DNA of 64,000 bases from assembly GCF_947507565.1 (NCBI RefSeq), contig NC_089176.1, positions 3,286,001 through 3,350,000 on the forward strand. Reading direction: 5' to 3'. The DNA is from Oscarella lobularis (lineage: Eukaryota > Porifera > Homoscleromorpha > Homosclerophorida > Oscarellidae). Shown here piece by piece: positions 23,141-34,800 of the stretch (positions within the stretch are counted from its first letter, which is position 1; each line of letters begins with the position of its first letter). The notes beneath the pieces were generated by a model. The model was not told where the DNA came from. It did not search any database and was given only the letters and a program-made list of their open reading frames with translations. Made by a program: the position numbers and the translations under genes.

Positions 23141-24743
23141 GCAGGAGTTCCCATGCATGCATCGCCCCGATTTACGCGTTCACGAAACGTTGGCTTGAAC
23201 TAGTTACGATATGTTTTTCAAAGTAATTGATGCGATACATTGATTGGCTCATTTGCGTTTTCTCGACGTTCGTTCTCGGCTTATTGGACTGCCTTATTCA
23301 AGTAGGGAGTCGTTTCAAAGGCGTCTTCGTGCACGCGACGAAATTGCGTTGGCCACACAGGCCGATCTATTTGCAAATAGATGGATTTTCGCGGTTAGAT
23401 GGGTCAAAGAGCATCTCCTTGTTTGATCGTTTCGCTTTGAGGGGATTCCGATTGGCGATAGGCAAACGAAGGGTGCGTACTCGCTCGAAAGACGAGATTT
23501 TTGAGATGCCGTAAGATTCTCGTTGCTTGCTACGCGTACGGTGAAGGCGTTCTTCACAGTTTCTCGTCGTTTTTGTAAGAGCGATCCGGGCCAGTTTGGC
23601 CAGCTCGGGCCCGGATGCTGAACCCGCGTCGACATTTTTGCACCGCTGCGGAGCCGCGGGGGGGGACTTTTCTAACCAGCCGGAAAAATTAGAGCAATTA
23701 TTCAGGTCACGTGCAAGTGTTCGAGTCTTCAGTTTATGTAACGGATTTTCTCGCCCACCACCTATCCGCGTGGAGCAAGGCTAACGACTGAGCTGAGCTG
23801 AACTGCTCTATATTTTCAATTTAGTGAGAAATATATAGCCGCCTCGTCCACAAACGTAACGACTTTGGTTCAGTGAGTCACTGTGACGTGGCATTATTAG
23901 CATCGGGAACTGGCACTTCATTAAATCCATACGTGAAATACCAATTTGGCTACGCCAGAGCATACCGAACTAAGAAGCTGAAAAACAGTTATTAGTAAGA
24001 GGTACCAGAATAACTTGCGGCAGCTATTTTTCAACGCTGATCAGGGCGAGTGCGTCAGAGAGTGCGTCAGAGACCACCGGTGTCTTTGACTGGATTTAGA
24101 GAATGTTTGTCGGCGAGTTGCGCTAATGAATTCAACGTAAAAGGGCTCTCTAGTTTTTAGACGCAGATGGACGCACTCTTTGCTTGCATTCCTGAACTAA
24201 CTAGTGGCTCAACCTGCGAAGATTGTTTGGAAACAAATTAAGGAGAACGCACGCGGTTAAGAAAGTAGGCTGCAAGGTCTACGGTAACACTACTACAACC
24301 TGTACCACGTATAGAGAAAAGGGTTAGATGAACAACAGAAGACATTACGCGCTCTTAATGACGACGTTACAATTGAAGCCAAACCATCATTATCTAGTTG
24401 TCGGCGGGAGCGCCGAAGGAGGGGCTCGCAGCATTTTCCCGTCAATGCAAACTATGCGCGTGTAATAATTGTGTTAGCTAATGTGTTGACCTCGAATTTT
24501 TAAGTTGCATCTGGCGCCGGGGCTGATCGCATATCTAAAGAGACCTCACCCCTTTGGCTGACCACAAAACAAGCAAATTATGAGAATGAATGCGGTGCAC
24601 GCGTCCGACGCGGATGTCTTGGTGGAAGTAAGAAGTCTGTCGAAAGCATCTGTGACGAATTGAATGATCTGGCCCACTGAGAACCATCATAAAGCCGCAC
24701 GCAGCAGCCAACCTTCAGTTAACTAAAAATCTTTTCTGAGCAA
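23141..24743. other. Intergenic region between homeobox genes 4 and 5
   Basis: About 1.6 kb with only short, uninformative ORFs and no RNA gene recognised. CATCATAAAGCCGCAC at about 24.69 kb resembles the CATTATAAGGCCGACAC core-promoter box of homeobox genes 1 and 2 and probably serves gene 5. The remainder shows scattered TAAT cores and nothing else I can name. Confidence 0.4.
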
Positions 24744-25307
24744 ATGATGACCGACAGAAAGCGAAGTTTGTCTACCAATTTCATGATGAAGAGCATTCTC
24801 GACTCCGGCTCGTCAACGATGTCCCGAGGCAACGATACGCCGTCGTCGTCATCGTCGTCGTCAATGAGGGGCGGAAAACAGCCGACGCTACCCAATCCGT
24901 CGACGTCGTACGTCACCACTGACGACAGGTTGCGACGGCGTGGTGGCGCGGGTCAACACAGGCGAACGCGCGTGACGTACTCCGACAAGCAATTGCACGA
25001 ACTCGAGAAGAGGTTCGCACGCAATAAGTACCTGTCGTCAAAGGAACGCCGTCAAATGGCTCAAGCGCTCCAAATGACTGACGCTCAGGTGAAAACGTGG
25101 TTTCAAAATCGACGAATGAAATTGAAGCACGCGCTCGAAAGAAACGGCTGCTCGTCGCCGAGCGCCGAGTGGCGAGATGAACGAATCTACTGCAACGTTG
25201 TTGGGACACCGACAGTCGCTTCTGTCATTCCCACGGTTCCCACTTTTGTACAATATCTGTACCCGCCGGTCGTCGGTGACTTTTTCAAGAAGAACCTTAT
25301 TTTCTAA
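24744..25307 (+). CDS. NK-like homeobox transcription factor 5 (single exon, 187 aa)
   Basis: Shortest member of the array. The EH1-like FMMKSIL (residues 13-19) sits in [10 protein letters not shown], nearly the same as [10 protein letters not shown] of genes 1 and 2. The homeodomain is at 72-131 ([51 protein letters not shown]). [13 protein letters not shown] follows at 138-150. These shared elements mark gene 5 as the closest relative of genes 1 and 2 outside the duplicated block. The C-terminus is truncated relative to genes 1 and 2 and ends in Val/Pro/Phe-rich sequence. The core-promoter box lies about 55 nt upstream. Confidence 0.93.
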   Translation: MMTDRKRSLSTNFMMKSILDSGSSTMSRGNDTPSSSSSSSMRGGKQPTLPNPSTSYVTTDDRLRRRGGAGQHRRTRVTYSDKQLHELEKRFARNKYLSSKERRQMAQALQMTDAQVKTWFQNRRMKLKHALERNGCSSPSAEWRDERIYCNVVGTPTVASVIPTVPTFVQYLYPPVVGDFFKKNLIF

Positions 25308-26943
25308 CACCTTACAGCCTGTACTAGTATCTAGCGCAATACACACGAATAAGGGGCTCGCTGACTTTTGTAGGGGTACATTACTCCCAAAGCAACCGTA
25401 TATACGCATAATCAGTGGCTATGCGTTGGGTCTGCCTATCAACCGAGCAAATCTTGTCGTCGAGCTTAGTTCTATTAGCCCTGACACCGTGGTGGGTCGC
25501 AAAAGTCGGACGACGGTCAGAAACAGATTAGGCAGATTCTTCCTGTGCATCTTGGACGTACTGCCTCTTAAGTTAATTACGACTGTACGTTCTCTCGGAA
25601 ATTCTCGCCCAGTACAGTCAGGTTTAGAACCTATTCTCAGAAACAGGAAACGCACGGCCTCTAGACCAAACGTAGCCCCAAGGGGATTAGACAGACCGTC
25701 GAAGGCTTCCTGTGACGTAGATATTGCGCATGTACAGTAGGAATCCGGATCCTAAAAACCCACAGTACCCCAGGCCATCCATCTTTTCGCTCCAACCCAA
25801 ACCCCAGCAAGTTTGAGAGAGATCGTTTCTAATCGCGGGTGGTCAGATACGAGCTCGTACAAATACATTGCGATTGCTGACTTATTCGCGCAGGCACGAT
25901 AGACGTCCATTACATTTGGAAAGACAAGAAAGAGAATTTTCCCTTTCAGATATATTTGATGAATACTGTATGCTGTGCGGGCACTTCTGAGCATTCGCTT
26001 CCATGTAAACTGGTGTGCCCAGCGCGATAAATATATGCACATATAAAGACTAGTCGGAAAAACGGTAGAAGACCCGATGACTCATCTTCGGGTTTTTAAG
26101 AAATGGGCTAGGGGAAAATTACCGCTGGCCGCTACTCAAGTTACTCCCGTTGATCATACTCTAAACGCACTCGCGTCGGCGTCCGCTTGGCTACAGCAAA
26201 CAGAAACCCCCGCCTTGCCCGCGATTTCTTCCGGCGAGGAAACGTCGCTACAGCGATGGTAGATTACTAATAATTAATTAAATGGTTCCGGTGTCAGGGC
26301 CATCATGACTCACTGTTGCAAAATGAAGGGGGGAAAGGTTGACCCGATTGTCTTACGTGTACGTTGTTACGTTGCCCTTTGACAAAAAGAGGTGTCAAAG
26401 GACTGCATCGCGTCCTTCCCTTCCTCCCGCTCCAAATTGCAACCGCAGCTCATCGGAATTGACAACGATCGCATCTGACTATCGTGATCTGACGAGATAG
26501 GGGGCGCCCTGCATTCGGTTATCTCGTGAATAATTGAACCGCTAATCTGCTAATCTCTTCCCTCCTGCCACATTAGCCATATTCATACTTGGACGATTAG
26601 ACGACTAATTTGCACTCGTTTGGCAATAGCTACCGCCGGATCTTATCTACCCTCTGCACTTCCTTGCATGCCTGTGTCATTGGGCGTGAATGCCTTACCT
26701 ATGATATCGAATGAAGGAGGCTGTCGAAGGCAAAAATTGCTCTCGGAGGCGTTCCAATCTGGAGCCAAGCCAAGCCAGCCGAAGATACTGTAGCCGGATT
26801 TGAGGCAAAGACCCGTACATGTTGATGACATCTAGGCACAGAAAACGACGAAACAATACAATGATCGAACCGAACCTTATATAGTTAATAAAATGCGATA
26901 ATCGTCTTCTCTTCTCTTTGACGAGGAGTCGGAGTCTTGACTT
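25308..26943. other. Intergenic region, nothing recognised
   Basis: About 1.6 kb between homeobox gene 5 and the convergent 3' end of the next minus-strand gene. Only short ORFs without recognisable domains. A small hairpin with an AP-1-like TGACTCA core occurs near 26.08 kb. It marks the end of the homeobox array. Confidence 0.35.
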
Positions 26944-29900
26944 TCAGACCTTTGAGGAAAAAATACAATTAGAATCCAAATTGCGCTTGCAAAACGCCTG
27001 ACTAGAAGTTTTCTTCAGTCTCTTGACGTCTTCAATTCCAGCTCGACTCTCTCGCCCAAACGGCTGCTTTCGATTCCTAAAAAATTAAAAATTGGAATTC
27101 GAGACGTCGCTCCATCGCGTTGCCTATTGCTGCTTTTACCTAAATAGTTTTGAATTCGAAAGCAAACAACAGAGCCCGGCGATCACAGCCAAACTGCCCG
27201 CAAGGGCAGGAAGTAGGAACCAGTCAGAGTGGAGATCAGTCGAGCTGTCATTTTCCTCCTTGACAACAGAATGACGATGCAAAGAATACGATCCGGAAAC
27301 GTGGCAAGAACCGCCGTCAGCGAGGCATATATGACGATTGCAGTCACACGATCCTGCTACAGAAACGAATTTCAAATACGAGGAACTTGAAGACAAAGTA
27401 ACTCGACAAACCTCGCGAATCCTTGAAATTTATCTTAAAATCGCGCACCGAAGCGAGTCGAGTCGACTGAGCAGGAGTGAGCGAATGAGGAAAAACGACG
27501 ACGAGCGTGCGACTGTCGTTCCACACGGCAAAGTGATGCAAGTCGGAAACGACGGACGGCGAAAAGTCGAAAACGCGTCGCGGTTCGGCGAGCGACGGCC
27601 TATTCGTATCGCCGTCGAAACGAACTGTGACGACGGAGCCGGCGTCTAAACGATCGCCCGTTCCTCCGAAGCCGATAGCCGATAAAACGAAAGGAGTCGT
27701 CGAATCGTTTCGCTGCTCGATTCGCTCTTCGTCGTCGGAGAGCCAGTCGCCTTCGCCGTCCGGCGGCGAAGCGTCGCGAACGGATCGCTTCGACGGTGAT
27801 TTAGCCGAGCACGAACCCGGCACCGTTGTCAATGTCAAAACGGGCGCGTTATCGTTCGTCAGTTCGATGGACACCGACGTTGATAGGGTCGTGTTCGCCG
27901 GCGGCAGCGTGGAGCTGTCCAGCGCGCTGATCGACCCGTTGTCCCATATCGTGACGTTGATCTGAAAAACGGGTCAATTAAAATTGCCAAGGCGACCGAA
28001 TGCCGCGCTCCTCACATATCGCTTGATTTCGACAAATGTGTCACCAACGTATTTGGTCGGCTCTTTTTCGGTGTTTATGTAACGAATTCCTTCCAGAACT
28101 TCGTAATAGCTCTAGAATAAATTCAAATTCCAAACGAATAAATAACCATTGGAGGACAACATTTACATCGTACGACGCTTCTCCCGTGAAAGTCAAGGTA
28201 TAGGTACTACCAGGAACGCTAGACGCTTCAAATGTCAACAAAGGATTAGACACTAGGGAGTACAAGTAGTCTCCGTCGTCGAGATGACCGGCGGGCTCGG
28301 ATCTGTATAGAAAGAGAGGATCGTTGCGCGTAATTTTGCGCGAGATGCCTTGCCTCAGCGTTATCGTTGCTTTAGAGAGCCTTGTCGTCTCTTCGTCGCG
28401 GAATTCAATGAGGTAGGGTTTCGTGACGAAGTCAATGCCTGTGTGTTCTTCGTGGAACGTGATTGCGTCCGACACGCCGTAGCCAGCGCCGAGATTGATT
28501 TCGGGCGGATCGTTTCGATCTTTCACCGTCACTCGAACGGAGACGCCAGAAGAGTTCCTCGGTTCATCGTCCGCAACAGTAATGTTGAAATCACGAAGAC
28601 CAGTTGTAATAGTAGACGACTTCGAATTGATATAATTGACGGTGAGAAGCACCTTTTTACAGACGCCACAAATTTCATTTTTTACTATAGGCGGCATCGC
28701 TGTTATATACTCACCTTCTTGTAGTCAGCAACAGAAGCATTTCCAGATAGTTGCCACACGCCCCCGTTAATAGATGCGACATCTGGACTAAGAGATATTC
28801 CAACGTCAGTCGCAAGTGTCTTGTTTATCTTGAGCGCTTCATCGCCGCCGTCCTGAAAGCCGGCCAGAAGTATTGTCGCTCCGCTGAGCGTTTGACTGTC
28901 AACGTCTCGTAGAGTCGTGCTTTCCGGGAACAGATAAACAGAAGGGCCGTCCTCTGTAAAGACGATGTCGCGGGTACGTTCAGCCGGACTCCCGTACCGA
29001 TTCGGATCGGGTCCGAAATGAAAAACCGGTCGATCGTTTGTAGGAGTAACGTCAACCTAAAGACAAGGAATTGGCCAACAAAGAAACAAAGCGAATTGAC
29101 GCACGTAGGCGTAAACTGTGCCGCTCCATTCGATGGAATCGTTCACGCGAAATGAAATAATCCTAAAGGGCAATTATTCTACTGAAGCGGCGTCCGAGTC
29201 GATGTTTCCTGCCTTTGATGTCCAGCCACGTTGCCGGGATTCGAATTCGGGTTGTAGAACTCGATCGACGACAGCAAACGGCTGTAGTCTGCAACGGAAG
29301 CATTTCCTTCAATACGCTAAACACAGAACAGTTGTAGAACGAGTCAAAGAAAAGTTCCGCAAACGCACGATGATCGTCGAGTCGGCATTGGGCGTCACAG
29401 TTAATCCGGCGACCGTTTCAGTCACATTCAAACCGTCTCCTTCAGCCGCATTCGTCAAATTCACAACACTCCTATATGGAGAACAAAGTGATCGGCTTGG
29501 CTTTCGCAATGCGCCGCGCTCACCGTGTCATTTCAGCGTTGTCCGAATCCGTAACGTTGACGTGAGTGGCGAGTCGAAGGGGATCGTCACCCTCAGCGAA
29601 ATTCACCGTCGACAACGGCGCTCCGTCAAACGTTATCACAGGTTTGTCGTTGACGTTTTGAATTATGATGCTAATAAGGACACGACTTAGCTTCGTGGTA
29701 GTTGTGAGAATAACGAGCGCTTACAGAACGCTAGTCGTTGTCGTGAAATCCCAGTCTGATACGGAAAAGGTGACGTTTCGAGTTAGAGGCCTCTTCGGTT
29801 CAATAGCACTGAAAATTAACAGTACTTAGTTCAATAAGATAGATATCTCTATTACTTACGTGTTGCCGTAGCCATAAATAATATTATTCAGCAGAAGCTG

Positions 29901-31359
29901 ATAAATGGACTCAGATGCATTGCCCGTCAGAGTCAAAACTCCTGTAAGTGTATCGTACTGGGAGAGCAACAATTGCATTCAAAACTAGGTACAGTAATGC
30001 TCTACTCACAGCTCTAGTAACAGCACGGCGTTCCTCAGCGAGATTCAGTGATTCCAATGGACAGTCCGGGCATCCCTGAAGACGGACAGTCGCCGACTGG
30101 ATTTCATAACTGAAAAGTCCAGTTCAATTCTCAGGGCAGCAGAAGACGCGAACGCTTACTAATCATTGTCAGTGTCATTTATAGTTAGTGAGCTGTTAGT
30201 CACGTAGAAAGCACCGCTTCCCTCGACGTACGTCATGACGTTGTCTATATAAAATGACCATTAGAAGCTGGAATGCGCCACAAGACACCTATTACAGTAC
30301 AAACCTGATATTTTGACAATCGGGGGATTCTTATTTAATCCGACGTAGGTTACAGTTACGGTCACGCTTTCCGCTTCAATGCCATATTGGTCCGTCACAG
30401 TAATTGTGATGTGCCTGAAAACAATTCACCAGTCCCGGAAAACTCAATCAATCCTGGCTACAAAACGCACCGAGGCGTGCTACTCTTTTGCGCAACCGGG
30501 TAATAATTATCGTAGCGTAACGAGAGTAGAACGAGAGTCAAGTCGATATTGTTCGTTCTTGTGTAGCGATAAGTTCTAAAACAACACCAAATAACAGAAA
30601 TTTTTAGGTGCACGGCGGTCTATGGTACCCAGCCGTTGGATATGAAATAGAGACGGAAAGGCGAACTGCGTTTAAGTCAGCGGACGAAAGTCTTTTGTTT
30701 CCGGCCGAAGTAATCAGTTCAATCTAAAAGCAACGTTGAGACACAACTGCAGAACTTTTATGAAAGTAAAACTTACTTGCTCATGTGAATTATCCCGAGG
30801 ATTAGTTATAACAACGTCGACAGAGGTCCAGTCCTACACAGACATCGCTTATAAACTTAAAATCTACTACAGGTTCATCTTACGCTGTCTCCAAAGGCAC
30901 TGGCATTTAGAAGATTTGGATCGGCCAGATAGACGGTGTCTCCCGTGAAAACGGTAGAATAGTCCAACGTATTGTTACTGGACGTGTTGAAGTCGACGAC
31001 GACGTGCGTGCACGTGCTCTTCCCGCTTCCATCCTCATCGCACTCAAATAGCTCGTCGATTGTGCAGTTTTTTGAGCAACCGTCTCGAGTGTCATTCAAA
31101 TTTCCGTCGTCGCACTCCTCGCCCGCAGTACGGATGCCATTGCCGCAATCTGTAAGAAAATATCAGCGTTTGCATTGCTTTCGGCGCTGCGTCAAGTCAA
31201 AAGTGGCGGAGCACGTGTCAACGAGGGCCCTACAAAAGACAGTAGTCAACCTGAGCCTGAACCGGAGCCGGAGCCGGAGCCAGACTGAGAGCCTGACAAG
31301 CTGATAAGTCCCAGTAGAAGCATAAGAAATGCGAATGACACCCCTTCGTTCCGTGCCAT
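26944..31359 (-). CDS. Secreted/membrane protein with DUF4215-type Cys repeat and repeated cadherin-like modules (multi-exon)
   Basis: I do not recognise a named orthologue. The start (ATG at 31357-31359) gives a clear signal peptide (FAFLMLLLGLISLSG) followed by a Gly-Ser linker from a hexanucleotide repeat. Next is CGNGIRTAGEECDDGN with the spacing of DUF4215/myxococcal Cys-rich repeats (about 31.0-31.15 kb). Then come many small exons (30.6-27.4 kb) with repeating modules that end in motifs such as YEVLEGIRYINT and start with DRNDPPEINL or TNDNAPVLTL, the signature of calcium-binding cadherin-like surface modules. Near the C-terminus is one membrane helix (WFLLPALAGSLAVIAGLCCLL, 27.2 kb), then a short basic tail after a ~90-nt intron, ending at about 26944. 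It is probably a type I surface adhesion or receptor protein. Exon borders in 28.7-30.6 kb were not all resolved. Confidence 0.65.
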
Positions 31360-31893
31360 TTAGAACAACGCCTACCGTCGGAAAAAGTTACAGGTTATAG
31401 CTCAAGCTATTGTAGCCCTTCAAATAACCTTCTTGTGGTCGTAATTAAACGACGTTCCTCTCTGACAAGCGACGCGAACTTGTGGAGTTGAACCCTTTTC
31501 TGCAGCCTGGTCGCAGGCGTTCAACTTCTAATGCGCGCCGCGAATTCAAAAAGTTTATCGAAAACGTAGACGTGGAATTGGGCGAGAGCACACCTTACAG
31601 AAGAGAAAGTACGACCACGAATCGAAAGGAGACGACGATCTGATTCGCGATCACTGGCTCACGTGCTAAAACATTCCGAGAGGAAACGCCCCGTCGAGAG
31701 CCACCCACCAAGCGACAAAATCGAAGTCTTAGAGCATTCGTGTTGATCGCCTGCAGAGTCCACAACATCCCATAGCTACGAGAAAAGAGAAAAATACACG
31801 CAAGCACATGGAAGTGCACATGCACGTGTGGCGCGAGCGATCACGAAAAGGTTATCGGCTCACGTTGGGGAGGGCGGGGGAGGAGAGAGAGGT
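31360..31893. other. Intergenic region between two minus-strand genes
   Basis: About 530 nt; 5' flank of the DUF4215 gene and 3' flank of the Costars-LIM gene. No coding sequence supported. Confidence 0.4.
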
Positions 31894-34800
31894 CTAAAAG
31901 CCGTAGCTGCCCCGTTTCTTGTACAGCCTTTCGTAGTGAGTTTTGCAGTAGAACTTGTTGTCCATTGCCGCGTAGTTTCCGAGGCTCAGAAGCTTCTTGC
32001 ATTCCAAGCATCTGGGCGAGACAAAACAAAAAAAGCGAAAAGGTGTGAACGAAAGTTTCAAAACAAAAGAATCGCGCGTCGATTTACTTGAAGCACGTCT
32101 TGTGAAGCGCTTTGTCGTCGACACCGATGTATTCCATGGGATAAACGGTTTTCGTGCAGATGAAACACTAAAGGGGGTCCGGCCGGCCCATAGTAAAAAA
32201 AAAACGAGAACGGGGAAAAAAGCGTTCGAACCTTGTTCTGTTGATTCTGCTGCGACGTCTTGCCAAATCCCTTTCCCTTGCGCTTGTTCACGGCGATAGA
32301 ACACGCCCGGAATTCGCGATAGGTGTACGTCTCCGCCGTCGAGTCTGGAATCGTGTCTTTGACCAGCGTGATGACGGTTCTATCGTGAACGCCTTGCAGA
32401 AGAAGTTCGCCGGCAAACTTGACGATCTGCACCAAGCGAAATAAAAAAAGTCAAGATCGATAATTTCGCGCGCGTACTTAATTACCCCGTGTTTCTTAGC
32501 TGTCTTCAGAGTGCCCGAAAGAGCTTCGAAAATGTTTGCCGTCTCCTCAAACAGCAAACCGAACGTGACTTCGTACAGGCCTTCGACGCTCTTTGATCCC
32601 CAGTTCGTCATTTCGGCAACGAGCTTTAGGATGAATAAGAAAAGACAACCGCTTAACTATTTTCTCTTCTAACTTTTCTGAGCTCCTTGTCTATCCATTT
32701 TGCAGCCGCCAGGGCTCTCGTTTGAGCGTTCTTTCCCGTCGCAACGACGCTCAGCTTGCGCGATAGTCGCGGATCGTCATCGTTGAGACCCTCGGTCTCA
32801 CCGAGGGGATCTTCCGGCACGTCGGTTGACGGCCACGAGAGCAGAGACGCCCTTTTTCTTGCCATCTCTTTTTTCTTCCGAATTTCTGCATCGGAGAAGC
32901 GAAGAGGCGCATCGTAATTGTCCGTCGTTTGCACTTGAGGAACAGTCTGTGAGGAACTTTTTTCTGTTTGGTCGCCAGGTTTCTGCTCACTACTATCGTT
33001 CGACGATTCAGACTTCGGTGGAGGAAGGGTCGTCTTTTCTTTAGCATCCGATGCTTCTGAAGAAGGAGTCGAGGCAGGAGGCTTTGCTGGGACAGCAGAC
33101 TTCTCCTCAGGCGCTGAGACCGAGACCACAGGCTTGGGTGGAGAAGAGGGTTTTTCTTGAATCACTCTAGCCGGCGGTTCAACGGGTTTCTGACTAATTT
33201 GAGATTCCGAAGAGGGAGTTGAGGCAAGAGGCTTTGCCGGAACAGCTGGCTTCTCTTCACTATTGGTGACCGGTAGTTTTGATGGAAAAAGAGGCTTTTT
33301 CCCACCAGCCGCTGGAGGTTTTGCTTCACTTACGTTAGTCGGTGAGGCAGACGCAGCAGGAGAATAAGCCTTCTTTTCACTGGCTATAGCCGGTGACTCA
33401 GCCTTTGACAAAGGCCGCGGTGGAGGAGGCGGCTTCTTTGTTTCTGATGAAGATTGGCCAGTCGGTGTTCCCTCTTTCGCCAATTCAGCTTTTCGTTTCC
33501 GCATCATCTCCTCGAGCTGCGACAGGTCTTCTTCCACGCCGGCAAAAAAGCCGTCGACTTTGTCGCGTTTACTCGAAGCGTCGTCCATCGAGACGGGCTT
33601 CTTCTCTCTTTCCTCTCGCTCTCGCCGTTGCTGTTCTTCTCTTTTTTCCTGTTCCTCTCTCTTCCGCATCTCTTGTTCTCTCTGCAGCTGCTCCCTCTTC
33701 TCTCGCTCCTCTTTTTCCCGTCGTTCGCTTTCCTCGCGCTCTTTCTTTTGCAGTTCCTCCCTCCTCAGCTGCTCTATTCTTTCCTGCTCCTCCTTTTGTT
33801 GTTGCTGTTGCTCTTTCCTTTGCTGCTCCTCTCTGTCTCTTCTTTCCTGCTCTTCCTTTTGCTGTCGCTCTTGCTCTTTCATTAGCTGCTCCTCTCTGTC
33901 TCTTCTTTCTTGCTCGTCCTTTTGTCGCTGCCGCTCTCTTTCCTCTTCTTCTCTCTTTCGCCGCTCCTCTTTCTCCTTTTCTTGTTCCCTCTTCAATTTC
34001 TCTCTTCTTTTCTGCTCCTCCTTTTGTCGCCGTCGCTCTTTTTCTTCTTGCTCTCTCTTTTCCTGTTCCAGCTTCTGTTGTTTCTCCCTCGTCTGGAGCT
34101 CTCTCTTCTGAGCCCTCTGTGCTCTCTCTTCATTCGCCTTCTTTTCCATCGCTTCGCGCTCTCGTTTCGCCGTCTCAATTCGTTCCTGTCGCCGCCGTTT
34201 CTCTTCCTCAGCTCGTCTCGTGTGCCTCTTTTTCTCGGCGTCAATCATGTCCATGCGCATTTTCTCCCACTTCTCGAGCTGCTGCTGAACCGCACTGACA
34301 GCACTCATCTTTACCTTAGCTTTTGCCCAGCCGCCGCCGCCAGTCGACGAAGACAAATGCGGCGGTCGAGGCTTGATTGGCGGTTTAGTGGACGAGCGAA
34401 CGGCAGTTTCTTTTTGAGTCGGCATTTGATCAACATTTGGCTTTAGAGGTTCCGTAGATTCAACGCGATTCTGGGCGACAGCATCGTCGCCATCGTCTTT
34501 CTTCTTGGAATCTTCGCGGCCTTCCCGTTTATCTACGACGACGTCCGATTTTAGAGACGTTTGCTCTCCTGGCGCTATTCCGGCGCCTGGTGCATCCGTC
34601 GCCTCCTGAATAGATTGCTGTTTGGAGTCTTTATCTTCTGTTTTCGACTGCTTCTCTTCACTCGACTTCTCTCCTTCTTCTTCTTTCTGAGACGACGCTG
34701 TTTCGTCGGAAGACGTTTGCTTCGTCTCTTCGCCGACACCCGATCGTCTTTTCATGATTTTTTCCTGAATCGCTTTCAGTTCGGCCACTTGACGTGCCGC

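Noticed and set aside
25177-25740. 187-codon open frame overlapping the end of homeobox gene 5
   Set aside because: Out of frame with the homeobox, no domain, and extends into non-coding flank.
33393-34446. Long plus-strand open frames rich in Leu, Ser and Phe
   Set aside because: They are antisense shadows of the Lys/Glu/Arg coiled-coil exon on the minus strand.
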